Below, piece by piece: positions 27,559 through 36,132 of a stretch of DNA of 64,000 nucleotides. Source of the DNA: Ferrimonas senticii DSM 18821 (GTDB taxonomy: Bacteria > Pseudomonadota > Gammaproteobacteria > Enterobacterales > Shewanellaceae); NCBI RefSeq assembly GCF_000422665.1, contig NZ_AUGM01000017.1:32852-96851 (forward strand), given 5' to 3'. Position numbers and translations under genes: made by a program. Below the pieces are notes generated by a model. It made no database searches. It was not told the origin of the DNA and worked only from the letters and a program-made list of their open reading frames with translations. The first letter of the stretch is position 1. Each line of letters begins with the position of its first letter.

Positions 27559-27893
27559 AGCGGATTTATCCTGCGGGAATAAAAACCATCGTCTTGGCAC
27601 TGGCGTCGTTGCTTGGCATAGCGACGGTGATCGGCCTGTTTAGCGAGGTTGGTATCATGGCGCTGATGTTGGTGCCAGTCGGATTGCCGATAGCCTTGCT
27701 GTTTAGCGTCATTGGCATCCCCTTGTTGGTGACCATTTACGGTTGGCCGGCAGCGCTGGCCAGCGGCCTTAGTGCGCTGCTGGCGATTGTTGGCTTGGTT
27801 AACCATCAGCAGCGTTGGGGGCAGATCGCCGCGGTTATTGGCATCAGCGCATTTACCCTGCTGTCGATGTATGGCCTCGGCCACGGCGGTTAA
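27555..27893 (+). CDS. small integral membrane protein, unknown function
   Basis: 112 aa, almost entirely hydrophobic with about four membrane helices (for example VLALASLLGIATVIGLF, ALMLVPVGLPIALLFSVIG, ALASGLSALLAIVGLV and IAAVIGISAFTLLSMYG). The ATG overlaps the stop of the siroheme synthase gene (ATGA), implying coupled translation, and a bidirectional terminator follows. I do not recognise a family. Coupling with a siroheme enzyme suggests, but does not show, a related role. Confidence 0.72.
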   Translation: MKRIYPAGIKTIVLALASLLGIATVIGLFSEVGIMALMLVPVGLPIALLFSVIGIPLLVTIYGWPAALASGLSALLAIVGLVNHQQRWGQIAAVIGISAFTLLSMYGLGHGG

Positions 27894-27918
27894 TCCAAGC
27901 CGCAAGCTGGACAAACAA

Positions 27919-27942
27919 AAAGAGCACCTTGCGGTGCTCTTT
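27919..27942. terminator. bidirectional terminator
   Basis: AAAGAGCACC / GGTGCTCTTT stem with TTGC loop between the convergent membrane-protein gene and dihydroorotase. A T-run flanks it on each strand, longer on the minus strand (TTTTTG). Confidence 0.92.
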
Positions 27943-27963
27943 GCGCTTTAGCGGGTTGGCGCC

Positions 27964-29310
27964 TTAACGGTTAAAGGTCAGGCGCTGACCGACGTTAGCG
28001 GTGCTAGCGGTAACGCCATCAAACACTCGATGGCCACCTACCCAAGTAGAAGCGATGCTGCTGCGTAGGGTGGTGTTTTCAAACGATGACCACTGGCACT
28101 TGTACAACAGGTTGTCTTTAGTAACCCGGTATGGCTGGTTCAGATCCACCAGCACCAAGTCGGCGTGATAACCTTCGCGCAGATAGCCACGCTCTTTCAG
28201 ATTAAAGCGCTCGGCCACCGCGTGGCTGGTTTTTTGGACGATGGTCTCCAGGCTCAAAGCGCCACAGTGGTAGTGTTCAAACAGCGACTGCAGCGCGTGC
28301 TGCACCAGCGGCACCCCCGATGGCGCTTTGAAATAAGTGCCCTGTTTCTCTTCCCAAGTGTGCGGCGCGTGGTCGGTGGCGATGATGTCGATGATGTCAC
28401 GACGCACCGCGTCCAGCAGCGCCAAACGGTCTCGTTCGGTTTTCACTGATGGGTTGCACTTAATTTGGCTGCCCAGCGTCAGGTAATCAGCATCGCTGTA
28501 GAACAGGTGATGAACACACGCCTCGGCGGTGATGTTGGCGCCTTTCAGATCCGCCAGTTTCTTACCGGCTTGGAACAGCGCCAACTCTTCGGCGGTAGAG
28601 ATGTGCAGTACGTGCAGACGAGTGCCGTACTTGGTGGCCAGCTCAATCGCGGTTTTGGTGGACTTGATGCAAGCCTCACGAGAGCGAATTTCGCCGTGCA
28701 GTTGCATCGGTACCGCTTCGCCGTACTTGGCGCGAGCGGCGGCTTCGTTAGCGGCGATCATCGGGCTGTCTTCACAGTGGGTCGCCACTGGGATTGGGGC
28801 GTTGGCGAAGATCCCCGCTAGGGTCTCTTCGTTGTCCACCAGCATGTTACCTGTAGAGGCGCCCATAAAGATTTTGATGCCACAAGCGGCGTTAGGATCC
28901 AGCGACTTAATCACTTCCAAGTTGTCGTTGGTCGCGCCAAGGTAGAAGCTGTGGTTGGCGACCGATACCTCTGCAGCGCGAGCGAACTTGGCTTCCAGCG
29001 CTTCGACGTTGGTGGTCTGTGGGTTAACGTTGGGCATCTCCATAAAGGAGGTGATGCCACCAGCCACCGCGGCGCGGGACTCGGTGGCCATGCTGCCCTT
29101 TTGAGTTAGGCCTGGCTCACGGAAGTGTACTTGGTCGTCAATCATCCCTGGGATCAACAACTTGCCGTTGGCATCAATGACTTCAGCGCCGGCTGGGGCA
29201 CTGATCTGGCCACCGATCTGTTCGATGCGGCCATTTTTAATAAGCAGATCGCCGCTTTGACGGATCCCTTCGTTGAGAATTTCAGCGTTACTGATCAAGG
29301 TAGTAGTCAT
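27964..29310 (-). CDS. dihydroorotase-like amidohydrolase
   Basis: 448 aa from ATG at 29310; the open frame is 24 codons longer, but the added part is not family-like. Amidohydrolase features are LLIPGMIDDQVHFREPGL near residue 60, MEMPNVNPQT, GIKIFMGASTGN (with the lysine that is carboxylated in related enzymes), ATHCEDSP, LHVLHIST and IIATDHAPHTWEEK. The first metal-binding His of the usual H-x-H pair is Gln (DQVHF). I recall a Bacteroidetes/gammaproteobacterial dihydroorotase branch with the same change, so this may be a branch trait. It would cyclise carbamoyl-aspartate in pyrimidine synthesis. Another hydantoinase-type activity is possible. Confidence 0.82.
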   Translation of the reverse strand: MTTTLISNAEILNEGIRQSGDLLIKNGRIEQIGGQISAPAGAEVIDANGKLLIPGMIDDQVHFREPGLTQKGSMATESRAAVAGGITSFMEMPNVNPQTTNVEALEAKFARAAEVSVANHSFYLGATNDNLEVIKSLDPNAACGIKIFMGASTGNMLVDNEETLAGIFANAPIPVATHCEDSPMIAANEAAARAKYGEAVPMQLHGEIRSREACIKSTKTAIELATKYGTRLHVLHISTAEELALFQAGKKLADLKGANITAEACVHHLFYSDADYLTLGSQIKCNPSVKTERDRLALLDAVRRDIIDIIATDHAPHTWEEKQGTYFKAPSGVPLVQHALQSLFEHYHCGALSLETIVQKTSHAVAERFNLKERGYLREGYHADLVLVDLNQPYRVTKDNLLYKCQWSSFENTTLRSSIASTWVGGHRVFDGVTASTANVGQRLTFNR

Positions 29311-29394
29311 GGCTTTTATATCTTGTTCTGACGGATAGGGCGGTGCTAATAATACGCGCTTAACAGTAATTTTCCCATCCAAAGGAGACCTTAG

Positions 29395-30198
29395 ATGGTT
29401 CGGTTGTTGTCGGCTTGTTCGCTGATCTGCTTGGCATTTTCTGCATCGGCCGTGGAGCTGCGTGGTGCCTTAACTCAAGGTAGCTTGCTGCGTGGTCAAG
29501 CGGCGGTGGGAGAAACCATCCAACTTAATGGGCAAGCGGTAACGGTGGCTGATGATGGCCAGTTTGTGATTGGTTTTGGCCGAGATGCCGAGCTGACTCA
29601 GCAGTTAGCGATCACCAGCGCCGATGGTCAGCGGCGGATTGAAACCATTGAGCTTCGCCCTCGCGAATACCGGATCCAACGAATCGAGGGGATCGCTAAG
29701 CGGATTATGCAACCTAACCCAGACGACGTGGCACGGGCTCAGCGCGATGCCAAACTGGCAAGAGCAGCGCGGGCCAGATTTGAATCAAGCACCGCGTGGC
29801 AACAAGATTTTATCTGGCCGCTGCAAGGGCGGATCACTGGGGTTTACGGCAGTCAGCGGATCTACAACGGTGAGCCGAAAAGCCCACACTTCGGCATCGA
29901 TATTGCTGCGCCTAGCGGCACTGAGGTAGTGGCGCCAGCGGCGGGGATCGTTACCTTAACCGAAGATATGTTTTACTCTGGCAATACGGTAATCATTGAT
30001 CACGGCCATGGCGTCAGTTCAACCTTTTTGCACCTAAGCCGGATGTTGGTTAAACCCGGAGATGTGGTAGAACAGGGGCAGGTGGTCGCGCAAGTTGGCT
30101 CGACTGGGCGTTCAACAGGGCCGCACCTAGACTGGCGCATGAACTGGTTTAGTGAGCGCGTTGATCCCAGTTTGCTGGTGCCGGCGATGCCACGTTAG
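29395..30198 (+). CDS. M23-family peptidase (LytM-type), exported
   Basis: 267 aa. A signal peptide (SACSLICLAFSASA) is followed by a small beta domain and an M23 domain from about residue 155: HFGIDIAAPSG holds the first zinc ligands (H and D), and TGPHLDWRMNW holds the last motif. In most members that last motif is H-x-H; here the second position is Asp. I recall the HLDW variant in a common proteobacterial subgroup, so activity should not be ruled out. Expected role: periplasmic cleavage of peptidoglycan cross-bridges or activation of an amidase. Ribosome site AAAGGAGA precedes the ATG. It is divergent from dihydroorotase. Confidence 0.87.
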   Translation: MVRLLSACSLICLAFSASAVELRGALTQGSLLRGQAAVGETIQLNGQAVTVADDGQFVIGFGRDAELTQQLAITSADGQRRIETIELRPREYRIQRIEGIAKRIMQPNPDDVARAQRDAKLARAARARFESSTAWQQDFIWPLQGRITGVYGSQRIYNGEPKSPHFGIDIAAPSGTEVVAPAAGIVTLTEDMFYSGNTVIIDHGHGVSSTFLHLSRMLVKPGDVVEQGQVVAQVGSTGRSTGPHLDWRMNWFSERVDPSLLVPAMPR

Positions 30199-30233
30199 CC
30201 GCGCGAACAACCATAAGAAGAGGTAATAGGGAT

Positions 30234-31379
30234 ATGACCGAGCTAGAGCTGCAACTGTCGCCATTTCAAACGCTGATTGATCGTCATCATGGCGACAGCC
30301 TGAAATGGAACCGCTTTGACGCCAAGGTGCTGCCGATGTGGGTCGCGGATATGGACTTCGCTATCGCGCCGGCGATTCAGGCGGCGATTGCCGCGCGCAC
30401 CGGGCACCCGTTGTATGGCTATGCCGAGGTCGATCAAGCGCTGCTTGACGCTGCGGTCAGCTGGCTTAGTAAACGCTGGGATTGGCAAGTTAACCCGAAG
30501 CATCTGGTGGCATTACCGGCGGTGGTGCCGGGACTTAACTTTGCGGTTCGCGCCTTGGCTGAACCTAAGCGTCTGGCCTGGCCTAATCCGGTCTACGGGC
30601 CGATTGCTAAGGTGGCCGAACATCTTGGTCTTGAAGGCGGCACCTTTGCCGTCAGTGCCGAGCATGGTTGGGATCTGGCCGAGCTAGAAACCCAGCTTAA
30701 GCTGGGCGCCAAGGTGGTGCTGCTCTGTTGTCCACAAAATCCCATTGGCCGTACCTTTAGCCTTGATGAATATCAGCAGTTGGCGGCGCTGATTTTGCGC
30801 TATGACGCTTGGGTGGTCAGCGATGATATTCATGGGGATCTGATTTTTGATGGCCAGCGTCACCTGCCGCTGGCCAAAGCGGTGCCGCAATTGGCTGAGC
30901 GAGTGCTAACGCTGTTTGCTGCTGGCAAGGCGTTCAATATCGCTGGGCTGCCGTTTGCCTTCGCCCACGTCAGCAACAACGACTGGCGTCGACGCCTGCA
31001 ACGAGCCCTTGCTGGTTTTGCACCGGCACCGAATGTACTGGCAATGACCGCCAGCAAAGCCGCTTGGCAGCACGGCGAGTCGTGGCTGGAGGAGTTGCTT
31101 GAAACCTTGCAGCACAACCGTGAACTGCTGCGACAAGCCTTCGCGGATCAACAACAGGTACGGCTGATAATCCCGCAAGCGACCTATCTCGCGTGGTTTG
31201 ATTGTCGGGCGCTTGGTTGGGATAGTCCGGCTAAGGTGCTGCGTGAGTTTGGCCTTGGGGTATCCGATGGCAGTGAGTTTGGCATGGCGGGCTTTGCGCG
31301 ATTGAACTTCGCCTGTCCGGAACTGACGCTGCAAGAGGGAATAGCCCGCTTTAAACGGGCTATTGCGGCATACCGCTGA
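30234..31379 (+). CDS. PLP-dependent aminotransferase, MalY/PatB cystathionine beta-lyase family
   Basis: 381 aa. Typical N-terminus LKWNRFDAKVLPMWVADMDF, then ALPAVVPGLNFAVRAL, the PLP-contact segment CPQNPIGRTFS, WVVSDDIHGDL and the Schiff-base lysine in AAGKAFNIAGLP. Members of this fold-type I group cleave C-S bonds of cystathionine or cysteine conjugates in the cytoplasm; the E. coli relative MalY also modulates MalT. It lies 35 bp after the peptidase on the same strand and converges with the yecM-like gene. The specific substrate is not evident. Confidence 0.86.
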   Translation: MTELELQLSPFQTLIDRHHGDSLKWNRFDAKVLPMWVADMDFAIAPAIQAAIAARTGHPLYGYAEVDQALLDAAVSWLSKRWDWQVNPKHLVALPAVVPGLNFAVRALAEPKRLAWPNPVYGPIAKVAEHLGLEGGTFAVSAEHGWDLAELETQLKLGAKVVLLCCPQNPIGRTFSLDEYQQLAALILRYDAWVVSDDIHGDLIFDGQRHLPLAKAVPQLAERVLTLFAAGKAFNIAGLPFAFAHVSNNDWRRRLQRALAGFAPAPNVLAMTASKAAWQHGESWLEELLETLQHNRELLRQAFADQQQVRLIIPQATYLAWFDCRALGWDSPAKVLREFGLGVSDGSEFGMAGFARLNFACPELTLQEGIARFKRAIAAYR

Positions 31380-31394
31380 GCTTAGACCGAGATC

Positions 31395-31970
31395 TTAGGC
31401 GGCTGCAATCGGCATCAGGCCAAGAACCTGACGAATATCCCATGGGTGGATTTTGACGGTGACGCCATCGTAGCGAAACGCCACGGTGGGATTGGTCACC
31501 GGTTCATCGTCGCCTTTAGGGCAACTGCTTTTCATCTCGATACCGATGCTGCCATCACTTAATACCGGCCATTTGGCAATGATCGCCGGTAGCTGCCGCA
31601 CGGCATCAAGCATCTGCGCTTTGTCGGTTGCGCCGCACGGCAGCACCAATTCGACATGCTCCCAACCATCGCGGCGCTTTTTGCCGTCGGGAAACGGCAA
31701 CTCAATCAGATCTATCGCCCAAGGGCCAACCTGAATCGGGGTGTCTAACTGGATAAGCAGAATCGGGCGGCCATTAATCTGTTTCTCAGACAGCAGCTTG
31801 CCATGGCCAAGCAGTTCACTTTTGATCGCCTCGGCGTCGGCCAAGTTGGTTAGCCGTAAGGCGATGTGATCGGCGTGTAAGCGGGCTCGCACCAGACCTA
31901 GGCGGTCGGCGAGCTGGGTGGCGGCGTCAGCAAACTGTGGCAGTTGCTCCATCAACTGTTGGTAATTCAT
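31395..31970 (-). CDS. YecM-family protein (VOC superfamily)
   Basis: 191 aa from ATG at 31970, which overlaps the upstream yfcE-type stop in ATGA and is preferred over a start four codons earlier. The sequence matches the YecM family: RARLHADHIALRL near residue 30, IDLIELPFPDGKKR and GWEHVELVLP. The conserved His and Glu residues are arranged as in glyoxalase/bleomycin-resistance folds that bind a metal. The enzymatic role of YecM is unknown. It forms a two-gene unit with the phosphodiesterase. Confidence 0.85.
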   Translation of the reverse strand: MNYQQLMEQLPQFADAATQLADRLGLVRARLHADHIALRLTNLADAEAIKSELLGHGKLLSEKQINGRPILLIQLDTPIQVGPWAIDLIELPFPDGKKRRDGWEHVELVLPCGATDKAQMLDAVRQLPAIIAKWPVLSDGSIGIEMKSSCPKGDDEPVTNPTVAFRYDGVTVKIHPWDIRQVLGLMPIAAA

Positions 31971-32515
31971 GACTGGCTCCAAAGGGCGGTGGCGATTGGT
32001 TGCCCGGATGATAACTCAAGAACTTGAAATTGCTGGCCATCAAAGTAACCGAAGCTGGCGGGGTGGCCGTTTTTCGGGCCAGTAATGGAACCGGGATTAA
32101 AGTGCAATTTGCCCGCTAACCACTGCGCTTGTGGCAGATGGGTGTGGCCATAGATGATCCCTTCACCTGCGCGCAGCGGCGGCAGTTGGTTGGGGCCTAG
32201 CAGGTGGCCGTGGGTTAAGCACAAGCGCTTGTTATCGACCAGCAGCCAGTTGTATTCCGCCAGCAGCGGGAAGTCACACAGCATCTGATCGACCTCGGAG
32301 TCGCAATTGCCACGAACCGCAATAATGCGATCGGCGTATTGGTTCAGAAGTGCAGCTACCCCTTGTGGGTCATAACCTTCAGGAATGGGATTGCGTGGGC
32401 CGTGGTTGAGCAGATCGCCCAGCACCAACAAGGTGCTGCACTCAAGCCGGTCAAACCAAGCCAAGGCTTGCTCTAGTGCTGGACGACAGCCGTGAATATC
32501 GGAAATTATTAGCAT
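31967..32515 (-). CDS. YfcE-like metallophosphodiesterase
   Basis: 182 aa. The calcineurin-like metal-binding motifs are all present: SDIHG near residue 5, LGDLLNHGPR, VRGNCDSE, LTHGHL and YGHTHLP. This is the YfcE/MJ0936 class of small phosphodiesterases, active on model phosphodiesters with manganese; the natural substrate is unknown. The stop overlaps the start of the yecM-like gene. About 190 bp separates it from the divergent gene at 32709. Confidence 0.9.
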   Translation of the reverse strand: MLIISDIHGCRPALEQALAWFDRLECSTLLVLGDLLNHGPRNPIPEGYDPQGVAALLNQYADRIIAVRGNCDSEVDQMLCDFPLLAEYNWLLVDNKRLCLTHGHLLGPNQLPPLRAGEGIIYGHTHLPQAQWLAGKLHFNPGSITGPKNGHPASFGYFDGQQFQVLELSSGQPIATALWSQS

Positions 32516-32708
32516 GGAGAGTAACGACAGCGGGGTAATAGGAGAATTTTACCTGCTGCACCGATGGCCATACAGGACTAAATTCGGTTTCCCTGAATAG
32601 ACACATAAGTGATTGTAAACAAAGCTTTTAAAGGCATGTTATCTGCGGTAGTTTGTGTTTTGCGCCTTTACAAAAAATAAACAATTGGCGCCAGCCGGGG
32701 AGGCAAAA

Positions 32709-33050
32709 ATGGAAGACAGTCGAAAGTCGAGGGATCGGAGCCAATCAGCGGCATCAGCAGATGAACAACTGCCAAGTGGTTTAGTGGCCACCATGTTGCT
32801 CTGTGTGTTGACCTCGGTTGACCGTGAGCATTTGGATGAACTGGGGGATTCTAACGTCGCGCTGGCGTTTGATCTGGGCATTGCGGTGCAGGTTGCCGAA
32901 GAGGAGCAAGCGCCATTGCCCGATCTGTTGGCAGAGGTTTTTTCGTTCTACAACCGTCAGTTACAGATGTCTATGCCAACTAAACGGTTAGGAATGAAAG
33001 TGGCTGAACGCTACTACAAGAGCCAAGAGCACGATCATCAAGTGCATTAA
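32709..33050 (+). CDS. hypothetical protein, 113 aa
   Basis: ATG at 32709 is chosen because GGGGAGG lies 5 bases upstream; the open frame runs 18 codons further back without a ribosome site. The first 25 residues are polar and charged. The rest looks globular and helical (GLVATMLLCVLTSVDREHL, then DLLAEVFSFYNRQL and TKRLGMKVAERYY). There is no signal peptide or clear membrane helix. I recognise no family. It ends before a shared bidirectional terminator with the cold-shock gene. Confidence 0.68.
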   Translation: MEDSRKSRDRSQSAASADEQLPSGLVATMLLCVLTSVDREHLDELGDSNVALAFDLGIAVQVAEEEQAPLPDLLAEVFSFYNRQLQMSMPTKRLGMKVAERYYKSQEHDHQVH

Positions 33051-33072
33051 CAACGCCGTTGAATGGCAATAA

Positions 33073-33096
33073 AAAACCCCGCCTAGGCGGGGTTTT
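33073..33096. terminator. bidirectional terminator
   Basis: A perfect palindrome with arms AAAACCCCGCCT / AGGCGGGGTTTT between the 113-aa gene and the convergent cold-shock gene. T-runs flank it in both directions. Confidence 0.93.
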
Positions 33097-33113
33097 AAAA
33101 TTCTTAATCTAAC

Positions 33114-33323
33114 TTAGATTTTAGAAACGTTAGCAGCTTGTGGGCCCTTTGGACCTTGTTCGATATCGAACTTCACTGCCTGGCCTTCCGCCAGAGATTT
33201 AAAGCCGTCGCCAGCGATAGCGCGGAAGTGTACGAATACATCGCCGCCGCCGTTGTCTTGGCTGATAAAACCAAAACCTTTGTCGTCATTAAACCACTTA
33301 ACGGTACCAGTTGCTTGAGACAT
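33114..33323 (-). CDS. cold-shock protein, CspA family
   Basis: 69 aa from ATG at 33323 with GGGAGAG just upstream. It is a single OB-fold cold-shock domain with both RNA-binding motifs, KGFGFI (RNP1) and DVFVHF (RNP2). It binds single-stranded RNA and DNA and melts RNA structure at low temperature. It is nearly identical to the paralogue 106 bp upstream, differing at about a dozen positions, so a tandem duplication is likely. The 106-bp gap contains two small hairpins (GTCTCC/GGAGAC at 33377-33392 and CATGC/GCATG at 33353-33365), probably a leader of its own. Confidence 0.94.
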   Translation of the reverse strand: MSQATGTVKWFNDDKGFGFISQDNGGGDVFVHFRAIAGDGFKSLAEGQAVKFDIEQGPKGPQAANVSKI

Positions 33324-33429
33324 GGGTCTCTCCCGAATCAATAATGCAAAATCATGCTACGCATGACTGTAGATCTGTCTCCTTGCGGAGACAATAAAAA
33401 AATTACCTGACAGTTATATCAAGTAACTA

Positions 33430-33639
33430 TTACAAACGCACGACGTTTGCTGCTTGTGGGCCTTTTGGACCCTGTTCGATATCGAACTTAACTGCCGCGC
33501 CTTCCGCTAGGCTCTTGAAACCATCGCCAGAAATGGCACGGAAGTGTACGAATACATCGCCACCGCCGTTATCTTGGCTGATAAAGCCGTAGCCTTTTTC
33601 ATCGTTAAACCATTTAACGGTGCCAGTCGCTTGGGACAT
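33430..33639 (-). CDS. cold-shock protein, CspA family
   Basis: 69 aa, a single cold-shock domain with KGYGFI and DVFVHF. AGGAGAG stands 6 bases before the ATG. It is the upstream member of a tandem pair. A promoter with an extended -10 lies about 170 bp upstream, which gives a leader of about 160 nt, the length known for cold-induced csp mRNAs. Function as for the paralogue: nucleic-acid chaperone, possibly cold-inducible. Confidence 0.94.
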   Translation of the reverse strand: MSQATGTVKWFNDEKGYGFISQDNGGGDVFVHFRAISGDGFKSLAEGAAVKFDIEQGPKGPQAANVVRL

Positions 33640-33815
33640 CGATCTCTCCTGAATCTATCAATCTGTTGCTTTCACAATTTGCACAAGGGGTTTCTCTTTC
33701 AAAGAGGCGCTTCGCGTTAACCGGGCTTGAGCGTAGTGAAACAAGCGGATAGAGCGGAAGAGTTCAAGTTCAAATTGTGGCCGTCACGTCCTTGACGGAC
33801 TTTTGCACTATACCA
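33640..33815 (-). promoter_or_regulatory. promoter and long leader of the upstream cold-shock gene
   Basis: On the minus strand an extended -10 reads TGG-TATAGT (33815 to 33807), placing the transcript start near 33800 and leaving about 160 nt of leader before the ATG at 33639. The leader opens with a hairpin, CCGTCA...TGACGG, at 33781-33798. E. coli cspA has a leader of similar length that refolds with temperature; the comparison is by length and position, not sequence. Confidence 0.6.
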
Positions 33816-33836
33816 CTTAGGCAGGTGAATACCATT

Positions 33837-33900
33837 GGCTGGTCAACAAATTATCGTAAAAATAATGTTTTTCTGATGGAAAACAATTTATTGACCAGCC
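33837..33900. repeat. 64-bp near-perfect inverted repeat
   Basis: The outer 16 bp match their reverse complement at 15 positions (GGCTGGTCAACAAATT and AATTTATTGACCAGCC). A smaller inner hairpin GTTTT/AAAAC is present. It lies between the rlmI stop and the csp promoter in an otherwise gene-free 312-bp gap (33640-33951). It could be an rlmI terminator, an operator or a very short mobile relic. Confidence 0.7.
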
Positions 33901-33951
33901 TAAGAAATAGCTTTTTTCGCCCAATTCTAAAGAATTAGCGAGTTAGCTCAC

Positions 33952-35142
33952 TTACCACACCCGAACCACAAGGCCTTTGAGGTAAAAACCCTCAGGGTAA
34001 GCGCAGCCGATTGGGTGGTCTGCGGCCTGAGTCAGCTTTTGCACAATTTGGCCGTCACGACCGGCATCCAGCGCCGCATCGGCAACGATTTTTTGGAACA
34101 ATGGTGCATCCATCAGTCCAGAGCAAGAGTAGGTCAGCAGTACGCCGCCAGGCTTGATGCATTGCATCGCTACCATGTTGATGTCTTTGTAGCCTCGGCA
34201 GGCGCCAACCAATTGCGCTTTGTTGTCGGCAAACTTTGGCGGGTCTAGCACAATCACATCGAACTGCTCACCGCTGTCACGGTATTGGCGCAGCAGTTTG
34301 AATACATCGGCTTCAACGTTGCTCAGTTTGCTCAGATCCAGTTGGTTTATTTCAGCGGTTTGCTGCGCCAATGCCAGTGCCGGCGCTGATACGTCGGCGT
34401 TGATCACCTCGGCGGCGCCAGCGCGCAGGGCGTAAGTACCAAAACCGCCGGTGTAGCTAAAGCAGTTCAACACCCGTTTGCCTTTAACGTAGCTGGCGGC
34501 GATGGCGCGGTTGTCACGTTGATCGATGTAGGCGCCGGTCTTGTGGCCGCTAACCACATCCACCAGCAGTTTCAAGCCGTTCTCCATAAAGGTCATCGGC
34601 TGGGCGGGCAGTTCGCCATGCAGCAGCCCTTGAGTTGGCTCTAGCCCCTCTTTTTTGCGGACATCGACGTCGGAACGTTCGTAGATGGTGAGCTCTGGGA
34701 ATTGGCTGCGCAGGGCGTTGATGAACGCCTCGCGTTGGTATTCGGCACCGGCGCTCAGCAGTTGGCACACCAGCACGTTTTCAAAGCGATCCACTGTGAT
34801 CCCTGGTAGCCCATCGGATTCACCGGCGATCAGACGGTAACCGGTCAGGCCGCCTTGCTCGATGACGTGTTCGCGACCGGCTTGGGCACGGGCGATCCGG
34901 CGTTCAAACATCGCTTGGTCAACGGTTTCGGTCTGCTCGAAGGTCCAGATCCGCACTCGGATCTGTGACTTCGGCGAGTAAGCACCGCGTCCGAGCCAAC
35001 GCCCATCCTTGGCATAAACCTCAACAGTTTCACCTTGTTGAGGCTGGCCTTCTACCTGTTCAATGCCGTTGGAAAATACCCAAGGGTGACGACGTAGCAG
35101 CGATTTCTCGCGCGCTTTTTTCAGGATAATTTTGGCAGACAT
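33952..35142 (-). CDS. rlmI: 23S rRNA (cytosine-1962-C5) methyltransferase
   Basis: 396 aa, the expected length. An N-terminal PUA domain ([14 protein letters not shown], then [15 protein letters not shown]) is followed by the linker [13 protein letters not shown] and the Rossmann methyltransferase with [12 protein letters not shown] (SAM binding) and VIVLDPPKF (motif IV). YSCSGLMD near the end holds the cysteine used by m5C enzymes. It methylates C1962 of 23S rRNA. It is divergent from cmoM, another RNA methyltransferase, with 122 bp between them. Confidence 0.94.
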   Translation of the reverse strand: MSAKIILKKAREKSLLRRHPWVFSNGIEQVEGQPQQGETVEVYAKDGRWLGRGAYSPKSQIRVRIWTFEQTETVDQAMFERRIARAQAGREHVIEQGGLTGYRLIAGESDGLPGITVDRFENVLVCQLLSAGAEYQREAFINALRSQFPELTIYERSDVDVRKKEGLEPTQGLLHGELPAQPMTFMENGLKLLVDVVSGHKTGAYIDQRDNRAIAASYVKGKRVLNCFSYTGGFGTYALRAGAAEVINADVSAPALALAQQTAEINQLDLSKLSNVEADVFKLLRQYRDSGEQFDVIVLDPPKFADNKAQLVGACRGYKDINMVAMQCIKPGGVLLTYSCSGLMDAPLFQKIVADAALDAGRDGQIVQKLTQAADHPIGCAYPEGFYLKGLVVRVW

Positions 35143-35264
35143 GGCGTTGTTCTATTGATGAAAAGTTGGCGGATTGTAGGCATGCGTCAGCGATAGGGCA
35201 AGTCATACCCGATGCGGCTGTGGCATAATCGCGTCCCCCTGTTTTTAGCCAGATAGCATCCCCC

Positions 35265-36035
35265 ATGAACGACATCAGCTTTGACGGCCGTGCCGCCAAA
35301 TTTGCCAACAACATCTACGGTACCAGTAAAGGCCAAGTGCGCGAGGCAGTGCTGTGGCATCTGCTGCAGCAGGGGTTGTTACCGCAATTGCCTTTGGCTG
35401 GGCGGGTGCTGGACGCCGGTGGTGGTCAGGGACAGTTGGCACGCCGAGTCGCCGCCGCTGGCCACCAAGTGGTACTGACGGATCTGTCGCAGGAGATGCT
35501 GATGCTGGCGCAAGAGCAGGCCGAGCACGCCGGTTTGGCGGCGCGGTTTCAATACATCCATGGGCCGATTCAAGCGCTGGCCGAGCAGCAACTGGCGCCA
35601 TTTGATGCGGTGATTTGCCATGCGGTGTTGGAGTGGTTGGCGGATCCCGAACCGGTGATTGCCGAGCTCTATCAGCAGTTAAAGCCCGGTGGCCGGTTGT
35701 CGCTGGCGTTTTTTAACTACCAAGGGGCAGAGTTGCATAACTTGGTGGCCGGTAATTTCGATAACTTAGGCGAGGCGATGACCACCAAGAAAACCCGCCG
35801 AGTTCGGATGGTGCCGCAGCATCCGCTGCACAATGATCGAGTGATTGCGATGGCCGAAGCGGTTGGCTTCACCGTGGTTGAGCAAGCTGGCGTGCGAGTT
35901 ATCCACGATTATCTGCGGGATAAATCGCTGCAACGTACCCAGCTTGAGCGCTTGATCGAGTTGGAATTGGAGTTCTGCCGTAAGCCGCTGTATCGCGATA
36001 TCGGCCGCTATACCCATCTGCTGCTGCAAAAGTAA
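35265..36035 (+). CDS. cmoM: tRNA 5-carboxymethoxyuridine methyltransferase
   Basis: 256 aa. It begins with SFDGRAAKFANNIYGTSKGQ, the CmoM hallmark (F..KF..NIYGT.KGQ). The SAM motif is VLDAGGGQGQLARR, followed by FDAVICHAVLEWLADP, FNYQGAELHNLVAGNFDN and the C-terminal GVRVIHDYLRDK. It makes the methyl ester of cmo5U at the wobble base of several tRNAs. It stands alone with a strong hairpin after it. Confidence 0.94.
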   Translation: MNDISFDGRAAKFANNIYGTSKGQVREAVLWHLLQQGLLPQLPLAGRVLDAGGGQGQLARRVAAAGHQVVLTDLSQEMLMLAQEQAEHAGLAARFQYIHGPIQALAEQQLAPFDAVICHAVLEWLADPEPVIAELYQQLKPGGRLSLAFFNYQGAELHNLVAGNFDNLGEAMTTKKTRRVRMVPQHPLHNDRVIAMAEAVGFTVVEQAGVRVIHDYLRDKSLQRTQLERLIELELEFCRKPLYRDIGRYTHLLLQK

Positions 36036-36064
36036 CCAAATGGCCGTGGCCACGTAGCCAGCAA

Positions 36065-36099
36065 AACTAGGGCGCAGCCAGATTGGCTGCGCCCTAGTT
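36065..36099. terminator. bidirectional terminator after cmoM
   Basis: A 16-bp perfect stem AACTAGGGCGCAGCCA / TGGCTGCGCCCTAGTT with a GAT loop lies between convergent cmoM and the YdcH-like gene. The minus-strand side has TTTT behind it; the plus side has little T. Confidence 0.85.
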
Positions 36100-36132
36100 G
36101 AAACGGGAGACTACTTTTCGTTGGCCATTAGA

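Noticed and set aside
33377..33392. GTCTCC/GGAGAC hairpin as a terminator between the csp genes
   Set aside because: On the transcribed strand the T-run comes before the stem, not after it, so it is better read as leader structure.
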